NCBI RefSeq assembly: GCF_036898095.1
Contig: NC_090735.1
Location: 1,671,888-1,735,887 of the forward strand
Direction: 5' to 3'
DNA: 64,000 nucleotides
Source of the DNA: Palaemon carinicauda
Taxonomy: Eukaryota > Arthropoda > Malacostraca > Decapoda > Palaemonidae
Shown here: positions 1 to 12,800 of the stretch, in pieces
Numbering within the stretch: the first letter of the stretch is position 1
How the letters are laid out: each line of letters begins with the position of its first letter
The notes under the pieces: model-generated
Seen by the model: only the letters and a program-made list of their open reading frames with translations
Databases searched by the model: none
What the model was told of the DNA's origin: nothing
Translations under genes and position numbers: made by a program

Positions 1-318
1 GACAGCACCTTAGTGCTCTCAGAAGACACAATAACAGCGGGTCAGGGTCATCAGTTACCTGACTAAGGCTCGAGATCTAAAAGGTTAAAAATTTAGAATC
101 TGAAGCGGATGGATTTTGAGTCTTGGCTACGAAAACAGGTATGAAGGAGAGCGAGACTTGCCTCCACCACCTTGAATGAATGATATTGAAAGGAAGACCA
201 CAAAGTTCACTGAGCCATTTAGCAGAAGCTAAAGCAAGAAGTAGGAATACCGTTTTTAAGGTAAGACTCTGTCCGAGGCTTGTCGTAACAGTTCATAGTG
301 TGGCCTCTTAAGGGAACA

Positions 319-870
319 TTAAACTTTAACTACGTTCCAGTCTGGAGGTATATTAATAACCCTCCCCACGAGTCTGACAGAATAAAGAGAACTTGAAGGA
401 ACTGAAGAAGTGTCCATAGACGAGTCTCTAGGCTGGGACACGGATGTGCTTGGGCATCCTTGGATCAATAGGGTCTGAGGAATTAAGAACTTTGTTCTCC
501 AGTCGTTACTCTCCTTTTGTCTGGAAGTAGCTGCTGTAGGAGAGAAATGGCTCGTAGTGCTCTCACAATTCTTAGGGACGTCCTTAACCTGTTCTAGGCT
601 TTCGCATCCAACGCCTTTCTTAGACCTCTTGAGTGGTGGAGAGTAGTCAGAATCATATTCAATAAGTGATAGCCCATAATTGTTTACCACGATACTCTCC
701 TTGGGAGAGAGAGACCCTCTGTGCGATCTTACTTGCGTGTCTCCTCTGGGAGGCATAACCAGAACCCTATTCCTTATTTCATTTCTGGGACGCATGTTGA
801 CCTGCACCAGTTGTCTATCCACATCTTCAGGGTCAAACTCTGGATCCTCCCTGGACGGTCTATGTTCCAA
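319..870 (-). other. Unidentified ORF remnant (183 codons)
   Basis: This open frame reads leftward without a stop for 183 codons. The product is rich in Ser, Pro and charged residues, and has an Asp/Glu-rich start and a basic patch (SPPLKRSKK). No family was recognised. It lies in line with two other minus-strand frames (1186-1641 and 1783-2324), so the three may be parts of one decayed retroelement gag-like gene in a TAMM41 intron. That link is inference. A real host exon is unlikely because neither end shows a convincing splice context. Confidence 0.3.
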
Positions 871-1185
871 TGTTAGGCAAGTGATAGGTGAAGGGTGTTT
901 TACTCACCATGAAGACTCATTCACTTATAATTATAGAGTCCACTTGCCTGGACCTATCCTATGAAGGAGAATGTTCTACTGACTGTCTTCCAGTCCGGTG
1001 CATAGCAGCACACTGCCCAGTGCATTCAGAATGGGATATCAGGTGTCTATCTATATCTGGAAGAGAATAGGGTATGAGGTTAAGTCAACCATACGTATCG
1101 ATTGAAGAGCGCCTAGACGGCTTTGCTGATATACGTCTAACGAGTTCAGAAACAGTTCCAACCAGGATGATCCGGCGTGACTCGC

Positions 1186-1641
1186 CTAGCACGTTTTAGG
1201 TGACATGCTTCGTTTTTCTAGGAGAAGACGGCCTAGATCTTTGAGGAGAAGGTCTCTTGGTACGGTCTGGGGTGATGCTCCTTGCATATTCAGTTGAAAA
1301 TCATCTTTACTGTTCTTGGGTGATGTGCATTGCATATTCAGGTGAAACGTGTTGAGAGCATTCTGGGGTGACGTGACGAGGGGAGATGCCCTTAGGAGAG
1401 ACACTCTCTGAAGGGGATCGCTTGGAAGAGATGCGTCTGAAGGAACGCTCTGGTAATATGCGTATGGAAGAGGCCTCTTGAAAAATTTGTGGGAGGAGAG
1501 GAGTAAGATCGCATTGTGTAAGGTTAATCTAAGATCCTTCTTCGAAGAGGAAGGATCTTGCAAAGGATGAGGCATAACCTTGTGTAAAGGCTCAGAGTGC
1601 TCTGAAGGAGTTGAAATCCTTGAAGAGCGAGGGTTGGGCAT
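1186..1641 (-). other. Unidentified ORF with short internal repeats
   Basis: This is a 151-codon open frame on the minus strand. Its C-terminal half repeats a unit of about 20 residues, with variants of HLNMQ.TSPKNS / QLNMQGASPQT / LLLEKRSMSPKT. The DNA shows the same repeat: the string TTGCATATTCAG occurs twice, near 1284 and 1329. The composition is Ser/Pro/Leu-rich. No family was recognised. It is best read as part of the same unidentified element as its neighbours. Confidence 0.3.
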
Positions 1642-1782
1642 TCGCTCATCCGATCTCAGAGCAGAAGGCGCTGAGGATACACATTAACAACTGCTGGCTC
1701 TGAAAGAGATGAAGAGGCACGGGACTTCTTAAAAAACACATGGGAATCTTATGTCTGAAGTAGCAAGAACCTACCACTGGTG

Positions 1783-2324
1783 TCAAGCTGCTAGGGCCTG
1801 CTGCAGTTTATCCTCCTGAGGCAAACCTTTTAGCCATAAAGGGGGCCACAACAACTGCAACACATCCGCAACCTGAAAACAAGGAGGCTTCCCCTGATGA
1901 GGAGGTTCTACTGTTTCTCTAAGAGAAATGGAAGGACCCCTTTCCCCCTGGTCTTCGCCTAAAGTTAACTGCTCGATTGGCCCCTGAAGTAGGCCAATGG
2001 AGAAGAGTCCGAAGAAAAATTGCTGGGTGTTAAAGAAGCAAGTTGGTACTCTTTCAACTTTAAGAAAGACCCCAAAGGCGAAGAATAAAACTCCCTTTTT
2101 TACTTCTTTCTCTTCGTAGCGTACGTCTCCCACTGGGAGGTTGGCGCGTTCTGACACTCGTCATAAAGTGATGCTTGAGAACACGGATGCTTTCTAAAAA
2201 TGTCTGGTGACAATCCAAGATCACCCCAGTCATAAAGGTGTTGCAGGTCTTCGTCAATACTCCAAGGCATTTCTGCATTTCGGCTGGCATATCCTAGCGA
2301 AATCACAAATACACGTAAAGTCAA
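1783..2324 (-). pseudogene. Unidentified decayed coding region in overlapping frames
   Basis: Three overlapping minus-strand frames cover this stretch (1783-2157, 2060-2290, 2100-2324), as expected of one reading frame broken by indels. Nothing in them matches a family I know. Just upstream in this orientation, about 2425-2500, the + strand reads GAGCCGGTGTAGGAGCAG. This is loosely like the ITR start of the DIRS copies near 38 kb (CCGGTGAATATATAGCTGCA), so a third DIRS family is possible but not shown. Confidence 0.25.
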
Positions 2325-2329
2325 AATGA

Positions 2330-3084
2330 CTAGAATAGAGAAGGAAAATTGTTGATAAAGTATTCAATATTCCCAGTCAAAGAGAACATCCGATCCCACT
2401 AACAGCTGATATCTGAGTTATTAGTGAGCCGGTGTAGGAGCAGTTGCCTCCCTGCTACCAGCGTGACGTGCCTAGCTGTCGGTCATTAACGCCCCGTTAT
2501 AAGTTTTTAATTGCCATATTCTTAGCTTCACTTTTATCTTTCTCTAATGTAAAGTACAATGGTTTGTATATGTGTAGGAATAAATATACTTTTTATTCCA
2601 ACTACAGGTTTTTTTCCCAGTTGCACCTTGGCATTTAATGGCTTTTCTGGCTCCATTATGGCCCAAAATAATAAATTAAGCCATAGATCCTTGATAAACT
2701 AAATGGACCATAATGCCAGAAACATGGAGCTGCATATAATCAAAATATTGTTATGAATCTTCCCAGATACTATAAATGTCCTATTAGGTTACTGTGTAAA
2801 GACTGTGACGAAAAGTGAAGCATTTAAATGGGAAACACAACTCTAGTAAAAAACTGACTTGTAACAGCATTCAGGATATTTTGGAAACTCACTTTGTGAG
2901 AGCGCAGTATTACTAAAGAAAATCTATTTTGAATAACGGTATTTCTAAAATGCATGCCTTCTAATCTTGTGATAGAAAATGGAGCTGGGGAAATGAGGGA
3001 AATACTTTGTATTCAATTTTTTTGATGAAAGCTCCACCATGTAAGGTAATTCAGACTGATGTTTGCATATTTTTTTTTTTTCAG
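2330..3084. other. Intron sequence, nothing recognised
   Basis: AT-rich sequence leading to a polypyrimidine tract and the CAG acceptor at 3082-3084. Apart from the weak ITR-like string near 2425, no gene or repeat was recognised. Confidence 0.5.
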
Positions 3085-3267
3085 GATAATATGATGGACT
3101 TCATATTTGCTGTAAAGGACCCACTAGAATGGCATCAGGCTAATGTGGCTCTTAACCCCAAACATTACTCGGCTCTCCGATATGGAGGTCACCACTTGAT
3201 AACCAACATTCAAGAAAATTGGGGAGCTCATATTTACTTCAATACTCTAGTTCCTACCCATGAAGGA
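3085..3267 (+). CDS. TAMM41: TAMM41 exon (61 residues, phase 0/0)
   Basis: The exon is preceded by a 13-base T run plus CAG and followed by GTAAGT. It encodes the stretch from DNMMDF to LVPTHEG, including the conserved acidic MDFIF segment of the nucleotidyltransferase domain and the [15 protein letters not shown] block. The frame upstream of 3085 is open but intronic. Confidence 0.93.
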
Positions 3268-3767
3268 GTAAGTTACAGTGCTCTTTTATTTGACATTCTC
3301 ATTCAAGTCATATGTGATGGTTGTGTTCATAAAAAGAAAATATCCAATACTTTAAAAATACCTTTATCATGTAAAGGTGGACAGTTTAATCGTAAATTTT
3401 TATTTACAAACAGTGATAGATAGCAACCAAAACATTTTTTCCCTTCTTTAGGAGAACCTATCTTTTGTTTCAGACTAAATTCTGAATGTTAATGTTAGAT
3501 GCGTGAAAGCATCTCTGAATCTCATTGAGGATATTTATATTTCTTCTCCCTTTTAACCCCATCGTTATATTCATCTGTGCTCTTTCAGTATTTGGTACTT
3601 TATACAATATAGTTACCGGGTAATCGTAGTGATGTTTGCTTCAGTGACAAAACGTTTGCGAAACAAGGAGGCTAGTGGATCTCTACTAAACCTTCCTTAC
3701 AGTCTTTGTGGCATTTTTTACCTTGGTATTTAGCCTATTACTGTAGTTGAGTAATCAGCAACCATTG

Positions 3768-3807
<40 letters not shown>

Positions 3808-6800
3808 TTGCTAAGCTACAACCCTAGTTGGAAAAGCAGGATGCAATAAGTTCGAGGGCCCCAAACAGGGAAAATAGCTTAGTGAGGAAAAGAAATATAT
3901 TACAAGAATAATTTAGGAATAATAACGTCTAAATAAATCTTTCATATATAAAATATAAAAATTTCAAAATAACACGAGGAAGAGAAATAAGATAGAATAG
4001 TGTGCCTGAGTGTACCCTTAAGCAAAACTTTACCCTAAGGCAGCGGAAGACCGTGGTAGAGAGGCTATGACATTACCTAAGGTTAGAGCATTTTTATTTA
4101 TTACTTTGTAAGTTTTACTGAAATAACCTTCAAGATAGAATTGACAGTTTGTATTTTACAGAAATCTATTAATTGTAAACTAAGTTATTAGACAGAAGAA
4201 ACATTTTCCTCATATGATAAATAATTCCTGAATTATTTTTTGACACAGATTTCAAACATGATAATTTTGAGAGCAGTGTCTAGGTAAATAATCATTTTAA
4301 TTTTTATTTGTTCCAACACAAATACTTACCTCGAACTACTTTCTTAGGAGTTACCTGTAATCTCCTCTCAACCGACCAGAGTTTTGTGTAGTATACCCTA
4401 CATCCATTTTCTATGGAGGTAACCCAGGAGTAATGAGAACGTGCCCCGATGGTAGATCTGAGCTAGGTCGGCGTCAGCTTGGGTCCCGTTAGTCAGTAAG
4501 TTCTCTGGTCGCGTCGTGATACCATCACGCCGCTCTCATTCTTTTACGACCCTTTGTGTCCCGACTCGTGTGTCCCACGTGGTTACCGCGTGGTATGTCT
4601 GTGCTTATCCCTTGTGTTCTCGTGTGTTCACTGCCTTTCCTTGTGCTTCCCAAGTGTATTCCTTGATTATTCCCTTCGTTCCTGTGTGTTGTGGTTGTGT
4701 GCGATGGAGCAGATCTGCCGTTGTCCTGGGCCTAGAGCCGGAAAGTCGTGTGGAGCGTTCCTTTCCAAGCCCGAAGTGGACCCTCATTCCCTTTGCTCTT
4801 CCTGCAGAGGCAGAGTGTGCTTGCCGTCAGATACGTGCAATGAGTGTGTTTGCTGGAATGAGATCCAGTGGGTGCATTATGGCACTAAGAAGAAGTCGTC
4901 GAAACGTTCGCCCAGGAAGTCTAGCATCTCTTCGCCGTTACCGTCGCCCAATGGACGGTCCGACGGGGCTTCTGTCTCGCCTTCCCCTACCCACAGTAGG
5001 GGACGAGGTAAGTCCGTTGCGGGGAAAGAGCCGAGGGCCCTTCCCCAGGAGTCTAATGTGTATGAAGTGGGGGTTGCTGGGACTTCTCAGGCTAGTGAGG
5101 AGCCTGATAGTGCTGTGTCTGGGGTTTTTGGAGACTCTGCCCTTGTGCTTGGGGGGCACGTCTCCACCGACAACCCCTTGTGGTGTAGTAATGTTGTGCC
5201 TGTTTCTTCGCCTGCTTCGTGGGCCTGTGTTTCAGGTACTTCAGCGGCTGGTGACGCCCAGGATAAGTTGGACTCCACGGTAAGTAAGCCCTTCGGGTGG
5301 AGGCTCCCTAAAACGCCAGGTAGGTCCCCAATGCAGATGGAAGAGAGCCTGGATACCTGGTTCCCTAGTGCAGTACGTCCAACCTCTTTCCCAGCTCCTC
5401 TGACGACAGTTCCGGAGTCTTTCCTACAACCCTCGACCTCTGGAACGCAGCAGGTCGCGAAGCCCTCCGTAGCCCCCGCTCCTGCCCGTCGGTCGGGTGG
5501 TACAGTATCGTCGGACTCTTCAGATGATGGTGCTTCGTTCTCTTCAGAAGGGGAAGCGAGGAGGAGGCGCCGGCAACGGAGGGAGCGGTCCAGGAGCAGG
5601 CGTTCCCGCTCAAGGTCCCGATCGAGGTTCAGTAGAAAACTGTCCCGGTCTCCACGGAGGAAGTACAGGAAGAGTAGGTCCCCCGATGGTGATTGGGTCT
5701 TCGTTCCCCGTAGAAGTGATTTGCAGCGTTCCCCTGACCGGCGGTCCAGGGATTACTCGCCGCGAAGGCTATCTTCCAGCCGCAGATATGACCCTCGCAG
5801 GGAGCAATGCGAGAAGGCCTCTTCAGGCAGGCGTAAGTCCGCGAAGCTCCCGGCTTACCCCGCCCAGCGGGGGAGCCGTGCTTCCGTACGGGCAGCCTGG
5901 GCGAGTCAGCACAGCTGGCTCGGCCCTTGGACTTAAAGGAACGGTTCCCTCCGTCGGGTCAGCCCACGGGATCCGCGTCCTCGTCCCCCAGAGAGATTAC
6001 ACGGACGGTAGTCCTCGGTGCCACGGCGATGCCCGTTCTGGCCCCCAACCCTGGTGCGGAGGTTCCCGCCGGGGCAGACCGGTACCACCGCAGGGGAGTG
6101 CCTGTTGATCCAGAGCCGAAGTGCTCGGTAGGAGTGCCCGGTGACCAGGAACCAGGCGGAAGGTACTGCTGACAGTAGAGAAGGTTCCCCGACCGAGGAC
6201 TCGACGTATCGGAAGGTAATAGGCCTGATACGAAGGCATCATCGGATTGAGGAACCGGTTCCAACCGACGAGGACTTCTGGAGGTCCAGCCTGAGCCGCT
6301 TGATGGAGGCACCCGTCCAGCAGAAAACATCCCTGGCCATGCCTGTGGCCAGAGATCTAGTCCTGGGATGGGCTCATGTTGATAAAGTTGTGGCAGGCAA
6401 TGCCGAAGCTCCCAAAACACAGAGCTCCTCGAAGTTGCTCCAGGGACTCAGGTCCCAGAGTAGGTTCTATGTGCCAGAGGGACAACGGTCGGGAGCCTGC
6501 AAAGTGGAGCCTTCCCTCGACGTTCTGGGGCAAGGTGCCCCGGAAGACAGAGCCTCCTCAGTCCCGATTTGCTTTTCGCAGTCGGAGGCAGCGATGATGG
6601 AGGAGATGTCGAAAGACTTGGTGCACGTCTCCTCTTGGTTGGACTGGTGGGCCTCCACGCTAGTAGGGGTACAAGCCACATATGACTTGACAGACCCGGA
6701 GCAACAGAACCTACTGAAGGAGCTTATCATCTCCGGGGGCAAGACTCTGAAGTTCCTTACATATCAGTCCCTTGCCCTTTCAGCGAACTGGGTGCTGCGC

Positions 6801-9800
6801 AAGAGGGATACTATCCCGGCGAAGCTTTCCCGGAAGATCCCAGACAGGGAGGCGAGGGCCATGAGGAGCCTTCCTGTGTGGGGTGACTCCTTGTTCCCCT
6901 TGAAACAGCTAGAGGAGATAATGGAGAAGGTAGCTAAACGAAAGGAAGTGAGCGCTCCCAGACCTCAACTGGTAAGGAGGCCCCCCTACAAGAGGTCAGC
7001 ATCAGACGGGCCCTCTACTTCTCAGGCCCCTCCTAACCTGACGAGGAGAGAAGCCCCTTCTTCCTCGTGGGCTTCAGCGCCACAGCCCCCCGTAGAGGAA
7101 CTCCAGCAGCGTCTGCCTCTTTTAGAACAGGGTATTCTGCTTCCAGGAGAGGCCGTTCAGGCCGCTCCTCCAGGAGGAGGTAGAGTGGGAGGCCCCCTAC
7201 TCCTGCCCAAGCCTCAGGTTGGGGGATGCCTCAGACGACATTGGCAAGCATGGAAGGCTCACGGAGCGGAACCCTGGACAGTATCCGTACTGAAGGAGGG
7301 GTACAGGCTCCCGTTCTTAACGGAACCTCCACCTTTGATTCCGGCCAGCCTGTCGGAGTGGCTGGCACCCAAGGACCCGTTGAAGAGGGCGGCCCTTCAA
7401 GAAGAGGTGTCCACTATGTTGGAGAAGGGCGCCTTGGAAGAGGTCCTGCACCCGGGACCATGTTTCTACAGCCGACCATTCCTGGTAGAAAAGGCGACGG
7501 GGGGATGGAGACCGGTGATAGACCTGTCAGCTCTCAACAAGTTTGTTTGCAAGACCGATTTCAAAATGGACACTCCGAAGTTGGTCTTGCAGTCCTTGAG
7601 GGAGAAAGACTACATGATGACCATAGACCTCAAGGACGCATACTTCCAAATCCCGGTCCACCCCTCAAGCCGAAAGTTTCTCCGAGTGAAATGGGGTACC
7701 CAGATCTTGCAATTCAAGACCCTCTGCTTCGGGTTGTCAACTGCTCCCCAGGTATTCACGAGAATCTTCACGACAGTCTCGGTGTGGGCTCATGAGCGGG
7801 GTATTCGCCTCATCCGGTACCTGGACAACTGGTTGCTACTTTCCTCCTCAGAGGACGTTTTGAAGGAGCAAGGTGTAAAGCTTCTTCAATTTTGCAAGGG
7901 TCTGGGTATCATGATCAACCCAGAGAAATCAAACCTGTCTCCCTCCACCAGGATGACCTATTTGGGGATGACACTGGATTCCTGACTAGTGAAGGCCTTT
8001 CCGTCAGAGGAACGGGTAAGCAATCTAATAAAGATCCTTCTGCCTTTCCTTTCGGGGCAACCCAGGAGAGCCAAGGACTGGCAAAGGCTAATAGGTCATC
8101 TGGTGTCATTGGAGAAACTGGTTCCCCAGGGGAGACTCAGGCTCAGGAGCATCCAATGGAACCTGAAGGGCTCCTAGAACCAGCTGGACTCACCCCAAAA
8201 ATTAATCCCAGTTCTGCCAAACACAATACCCTCCCTGGAGTGGTGGCAGTGCCGGTCGAACACGCTCAAGGGGATGCCCTTCGCGACCGAGCCTCCCGAG
8301 ATGCTCCTATTCGCAGACGCCTCCAACGACGGATAGGGAGCACATCTCCTCAACGAGACAGCGAGAGGAACCTGGACGGACGTGGAGAAGGGGCTACACA
8401 TCAATGTCCTGGAGTTGAAGGCAGTCCAAAAAGCTTGTCTGCAGTTCATCGAACTACTAAGGGGAAACACTGTGGCTTTGATGTGCGACAACGCCAGAGT
8501 AGTCGCGTACATAAAGAAGCAAGGAGGCCTCAAGTCAAGGGAGTTGTGCGATCTCGCCCTAGAGATCCTGGATTGGGCGGAGGCGAACCAGATATTGTTA
8601 TTGGCAAGGTTCATCCCCGGGAAGAAGAACGTCCTAGCCGACGGTCTCAGCAGGATGGGTCAGATAGTAGGAACAGAGTGGTCTCTCCTCCCAGAAGTAG
8701 CCAGGCTCATCATTCAACGGTGGGGTTCCCCAGTGATGGACCTCTTTGCAACCAGGCTGAACGCACAACTCCCCGTGTTTTGTTCTCCTGTCCCAGACCC
8801 AAAGGCAGCCTTGGAGGATGCCTTTCAGCACAAATGGGACAACCTAGACGTGTACGCTTTTCCCCCTTCACGTTGATCAGGAAAGTGCTCAACAGAGTAA
8901 GGGCTTCCCGAAACTTAAGGATGACTTTGGTAGCGCCCTGGTGGCCGGAGAGAGAGTGATTCGCGGATCTAAAAGACCTGGCAAGCCATCCTCCATGGCC
9001 ACTCCCCGACAGGCCAGATCTTCTACAACAGCCACACTTTCTCAGGTTCCACGACAACCCACAGTCTCTACGCCTTCACGCCTGGAGACTATCGAGCCCC
9101 TCCTGAGGAAGGAAGGATATTCGTCAGGAACTGCTAAGAAGATGTCGCTTTATCTGAGAAGGTCGTCGGCAGCGGTCTACCAAGCAAAATGGGCCTCTTT
9201 TACGAAGTGGTGCGCTTCAAGGAACATCAAGCCCCTCAAAGCCTCAGTCCCAGATATCGCAGACTTTCTAGTATATCTCAGAGACGAGGCGGGGATGTCA
9301 ATCCCAGCTATAAAAGGAGTACGTGCAGCCTTGGGTCAAGTCTTCCTTCTGAAGGGCATCGACCTGGGCTCCTCTAGACACATCTCTATGCTTATCAGGA
9401 GCTTTGAACAGTCCTGCCCTCCTCAAACTGTTAAGGTGCCTCAGTGGGACTTGGCTAGGGTTCTGAAGATGTTAAGTAACCCCCCGTTCGAACCGATGAA
9501 AGATATTGTAGACAGGGATTTCACTCTCAAGACGGTCTTTTTGTTGGCCTTGGCCTCTGCGAAAAGAGTAGTAGAGATCCGTGGGCTGTCTTACGACGTC
9601 TCTCATTCGAAGGGGTGGAGAGAAATATCCCTCAAGTTCGTCCCTTCGTTCGTGGCAAAAACCCAGAATCCAGCAGTCTGGGATCCTAAGTTCGAGGGGT
9701 TCTCACTGCCAGCCATTCCTAAGACTGGGAATCCAGAGGATTTGAGGTTGTCCCCTGTCCGTGCCGTTAGTAAGTACCTTGAGAGGACTGCACATCTCCG

Positions 9801-12800
9801 GCCGGGTATCAAGAGTCTTTTCGTCTCCACAGGTGTTACTAAGAAGCAGGTATCGAAGAATACCATATCCTTTTGGTTGAGACAAGTTATTGCCAGGGCC
9901 TATAAGGAGGAGGGACTGGCCGTGCCAGGTACTCCTAAGCCCCATGACATTAGAGGACTAAGCACTTCCTTAGCCTTTGAGAAGAACATGGCAGTGGGCC
10001 AGATCCTTCGGGCGGGCACCTGGTCGAACCAGTCGACTTTTACTGCCCATTATCTCAAGGATTACTCAAGAAGGTCTTTGGACGGGTTCTCCATTGGGAC
10101 AATCATCTCCGCGCTCCAAGTGATTTAACGGTGAAGCCCCAGGCACAATCGTGGATAGCAAAACCAGGAGACACAGGTTCGTTCCTTTTCACCCTAATCC
10201 CCGTTTCCTATCCCTACCGGAGATAACCATACATATGTAACCAATGAAGAACACGTCTCTGCAACTTTGTCACTGGACTCAGCATCAGAAGATTTTTTAA
10301 AGGGTGAGTACTTAGACACAAACGTGAGCTCTTTATGTAGTTTACCCTACTGTTCGTTTCCCAGTTTTTATAGAACCTAGTTCATATCTAGGTTACTTGT
10401 TGTCCGCTTAGGTGGGTCTGAAGGTCAGGAAGACACTCCCACCTCCTAAAGTGTAAGTCTCCTAAGAAAGTAGTTCGAGGTAAGTATTTGTGTTGGAACT
10501 AATCAAAAATTTTAAGTAATTTTTATTTTTCCTAACATACTTACCGAGAACTACTTTCGGATAATGGCCCTCCCTACCTTCCCTGAGTGCCTTTCTGCCC
10601 TTGCAGGGACTTTTTGCAACATCCGAGGAACTTACTGACTAACGGGACCCAAGCTGACGCCGACCTAGCTCAGGTCTACCCTCGGGGCACATTCTCATTA
10701 CTCCTGGGTTAGTCCTCCATAGAAAACGGACGTAAGGTATACTACACAAAAATCTGGTCGGTTGAGAGGAGATTACAGGTAACTCCTAAGAAAGTAGTTC
10801 TCAGTAAGTATGTTAGGAAAAATAAAAATTACTTAAAATTTTTGATTTAGTAAAAAAATTTCAATATCTTGTAGTTTATGTTGCTTCAGTTTCCTACATT
10901 CAGCGTAGAATTTTGCGGCTCATGTATAATGTATGGTCTTGGCAACATATGTTGTAAATACTGTGCTGTTTATTGAATTCATTACTTAGAACCTCTTGGG
11001 TTGTACACAATTCATTTGGGCCTTGTTTGGTACTTTGGATGTCATCTATCCTTCCTGCGATTTTTTTTTCATCTACTAGGCGAGTTTGATTCCTTTATAA
11101 GAGGTTTTTCTATTATTGTTCACAAGACTTCACCCCCTTTGCTTTCAAATAAGGATATGTATTGTCTATTGTTTGTTTCCATTTAAGAACCATTGTGAAG
11201 TGTATGGCCTCCAACAATGTTTGCTGAGGTATGATGATCCATAGTACCAGACTCCTTATTCATATCTGTTTCAACATTTTCTTGTGGCATCCTGATCTCT
11301 TCCCACATAGATTGGGATTCAAAATTATATTAGTGATAGGTTGTTGTGGAAACACATAGATTTCTTAGAGAAGCAATTATGATTTATAATTCAAATGGAT
11401 AATTTAAATCAAATCTTCCACCTCCCCACTTTATTTCTTACGGCTTTATCTGTCTACCTGCCTAGAACGTGAAGACCCATGCTGCACAGGAGTGGTGTTG
11501 CTAGCCAGCCAGCCAGCCAGGAAATTATCTTCTTTTAAACTTGGATAGAAGCGTCTATGATTCTTCAAGACAATAAAATGTGATGCAACATGAACATTTG
11601 GATAGTAGTAATAAAAAAGTTGTTAGGAAAAATTAAATTAGCTCATAACCAAATGAGTACGTATGATGAATTGTATTAATTCAATGATTTTACTTGTGAT
11701 TCTCATAATCACAAGTAAATTTTCAATACTGTACATTCAAAGAGTATTTTCAGAGGTTCATTAATTTTTTGTATAACGTGTCCAAATGTAACAAAAAATA
11801 GATTTTAATAACCCCTATGTATACTTAAATATGAACTAATTTTAACATTAATCTTTTCAGGTAATGAAATATGGAGTAATATCGAGGCAAAGTTTAATTA
11901 CTGATTTGCTTGACTGGGAAACTCTGTATGTGGCAGGCCGTTTGCACAAGCCTGTGTACATGCTTTACCAAGGTATGTATTAATTCTGATTAATGGGTAT
12001 GAAATTTATATTAATCAGCTTAGAATGTAAAAGTTTTGTTACTTCCTCATTCTTATCACTATTACTGTGCCATCCATTCTTAAGGAAGTACTATAATTAC
12101 CTATTTGGGAGTACAGTACATGAATATCATAGTTTTCACAGTTGCCAGTGCCTGACCTTTGGCCTGAATTCTATAGATCTAATCCAATCGTAGCTTACAC
12201 ATCGTTAACTCTTTTATTTTCTTATCCCTCAAGTCGTGATGCGTTTTCATATATAAACAAGTAATGTTTTTACGCGAAGGTTTCAATTTAGATATGGAAA
12301 ATTAATATCGAGTTGAGTTGGGCTTATTTCATGCTATCATGTTATGATACCATTTTTTCAATAACAAATAAGAAAGTTATCAGATTAAAGTCAGAAATTT
12401 TATATAAATTCTAATTTCCATTATTTTTCAACCTGTAATAGCATACTTTATCCAAATGAGAGAGAGAGAATCTTTTCATATCGCTGATCACATATTACAA
12501 TTTTCATCCTGCATTTTATATAACATATTACAGATTCATATACAGATCTATATGTTTTAGAGCTTCTTATAATAGTTTTTATTGTTTACATGTTTGTATG
12601 AAGGGTATTATGACATGAGCTTCAAATAGTTTGCAAGTGTTGTTGATAAAGTTTTTGTGTACAGTAATTGTTTTTCAGTCATCGTTTACTGTTATTACCA
12701 TCATACAGGACAGTATCATGTAATTTCTACAGTAATATACAGTATACAGTGCTTGTAATTTCTATACGCAGTAGTTTAGTGTAGTACAGTACATTAAAAT

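Larger units (their letters stand above)
4290..10850 (+). mobile_element. DIRS-type retrotransposon, family 1 (in TAMM41 intron)
   Basis: This is a complete DIRS layout in sense orientation with TAMM41. Left ITR (about 4298-4505), gag, RT-RNase H-methyltransferase-like region, tyrosine recombinase, ICR (about 10450-10560) and right ITR (about 10625-10850). DIRS elements use a tyrosine recombinase instead of an integrase and leave no target duplication. The ICR is the reverse complement of the left end joined to that of the right end, which is the hallmark of the group. The gag, RT/RNase H and methyltransferase-like frames are broken by stops and shifts, and the RT box reads YLDN. The recombinase frame is uninterrupted. 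The element is probably immobile on its own. The exact left terminus is uncertain by about 20 bp. Confidence 0.93.

Noticed and set aside
4605..5613. Several minus-strand ORFs in the DIRS family 1 gag region
   Set aside because: They are antisense shadows of the GC-rich, SR-rich gag frame on the + strand.
8941..10128. Prophage integrase or Crypton recombinase
   Set aside because: The recombinase is linked to RT, RNase H, ITRs and an ICR, which defines DIRS. No phage genes are present, and Cryptons lack RT.
4290..10850. Endogenous retrovirus or LTR retrotransposon
   Set aside because: The ends are inverted, not direct repeats. There is no protease, integrase or envelope, and a tyrosine recombinase is present.
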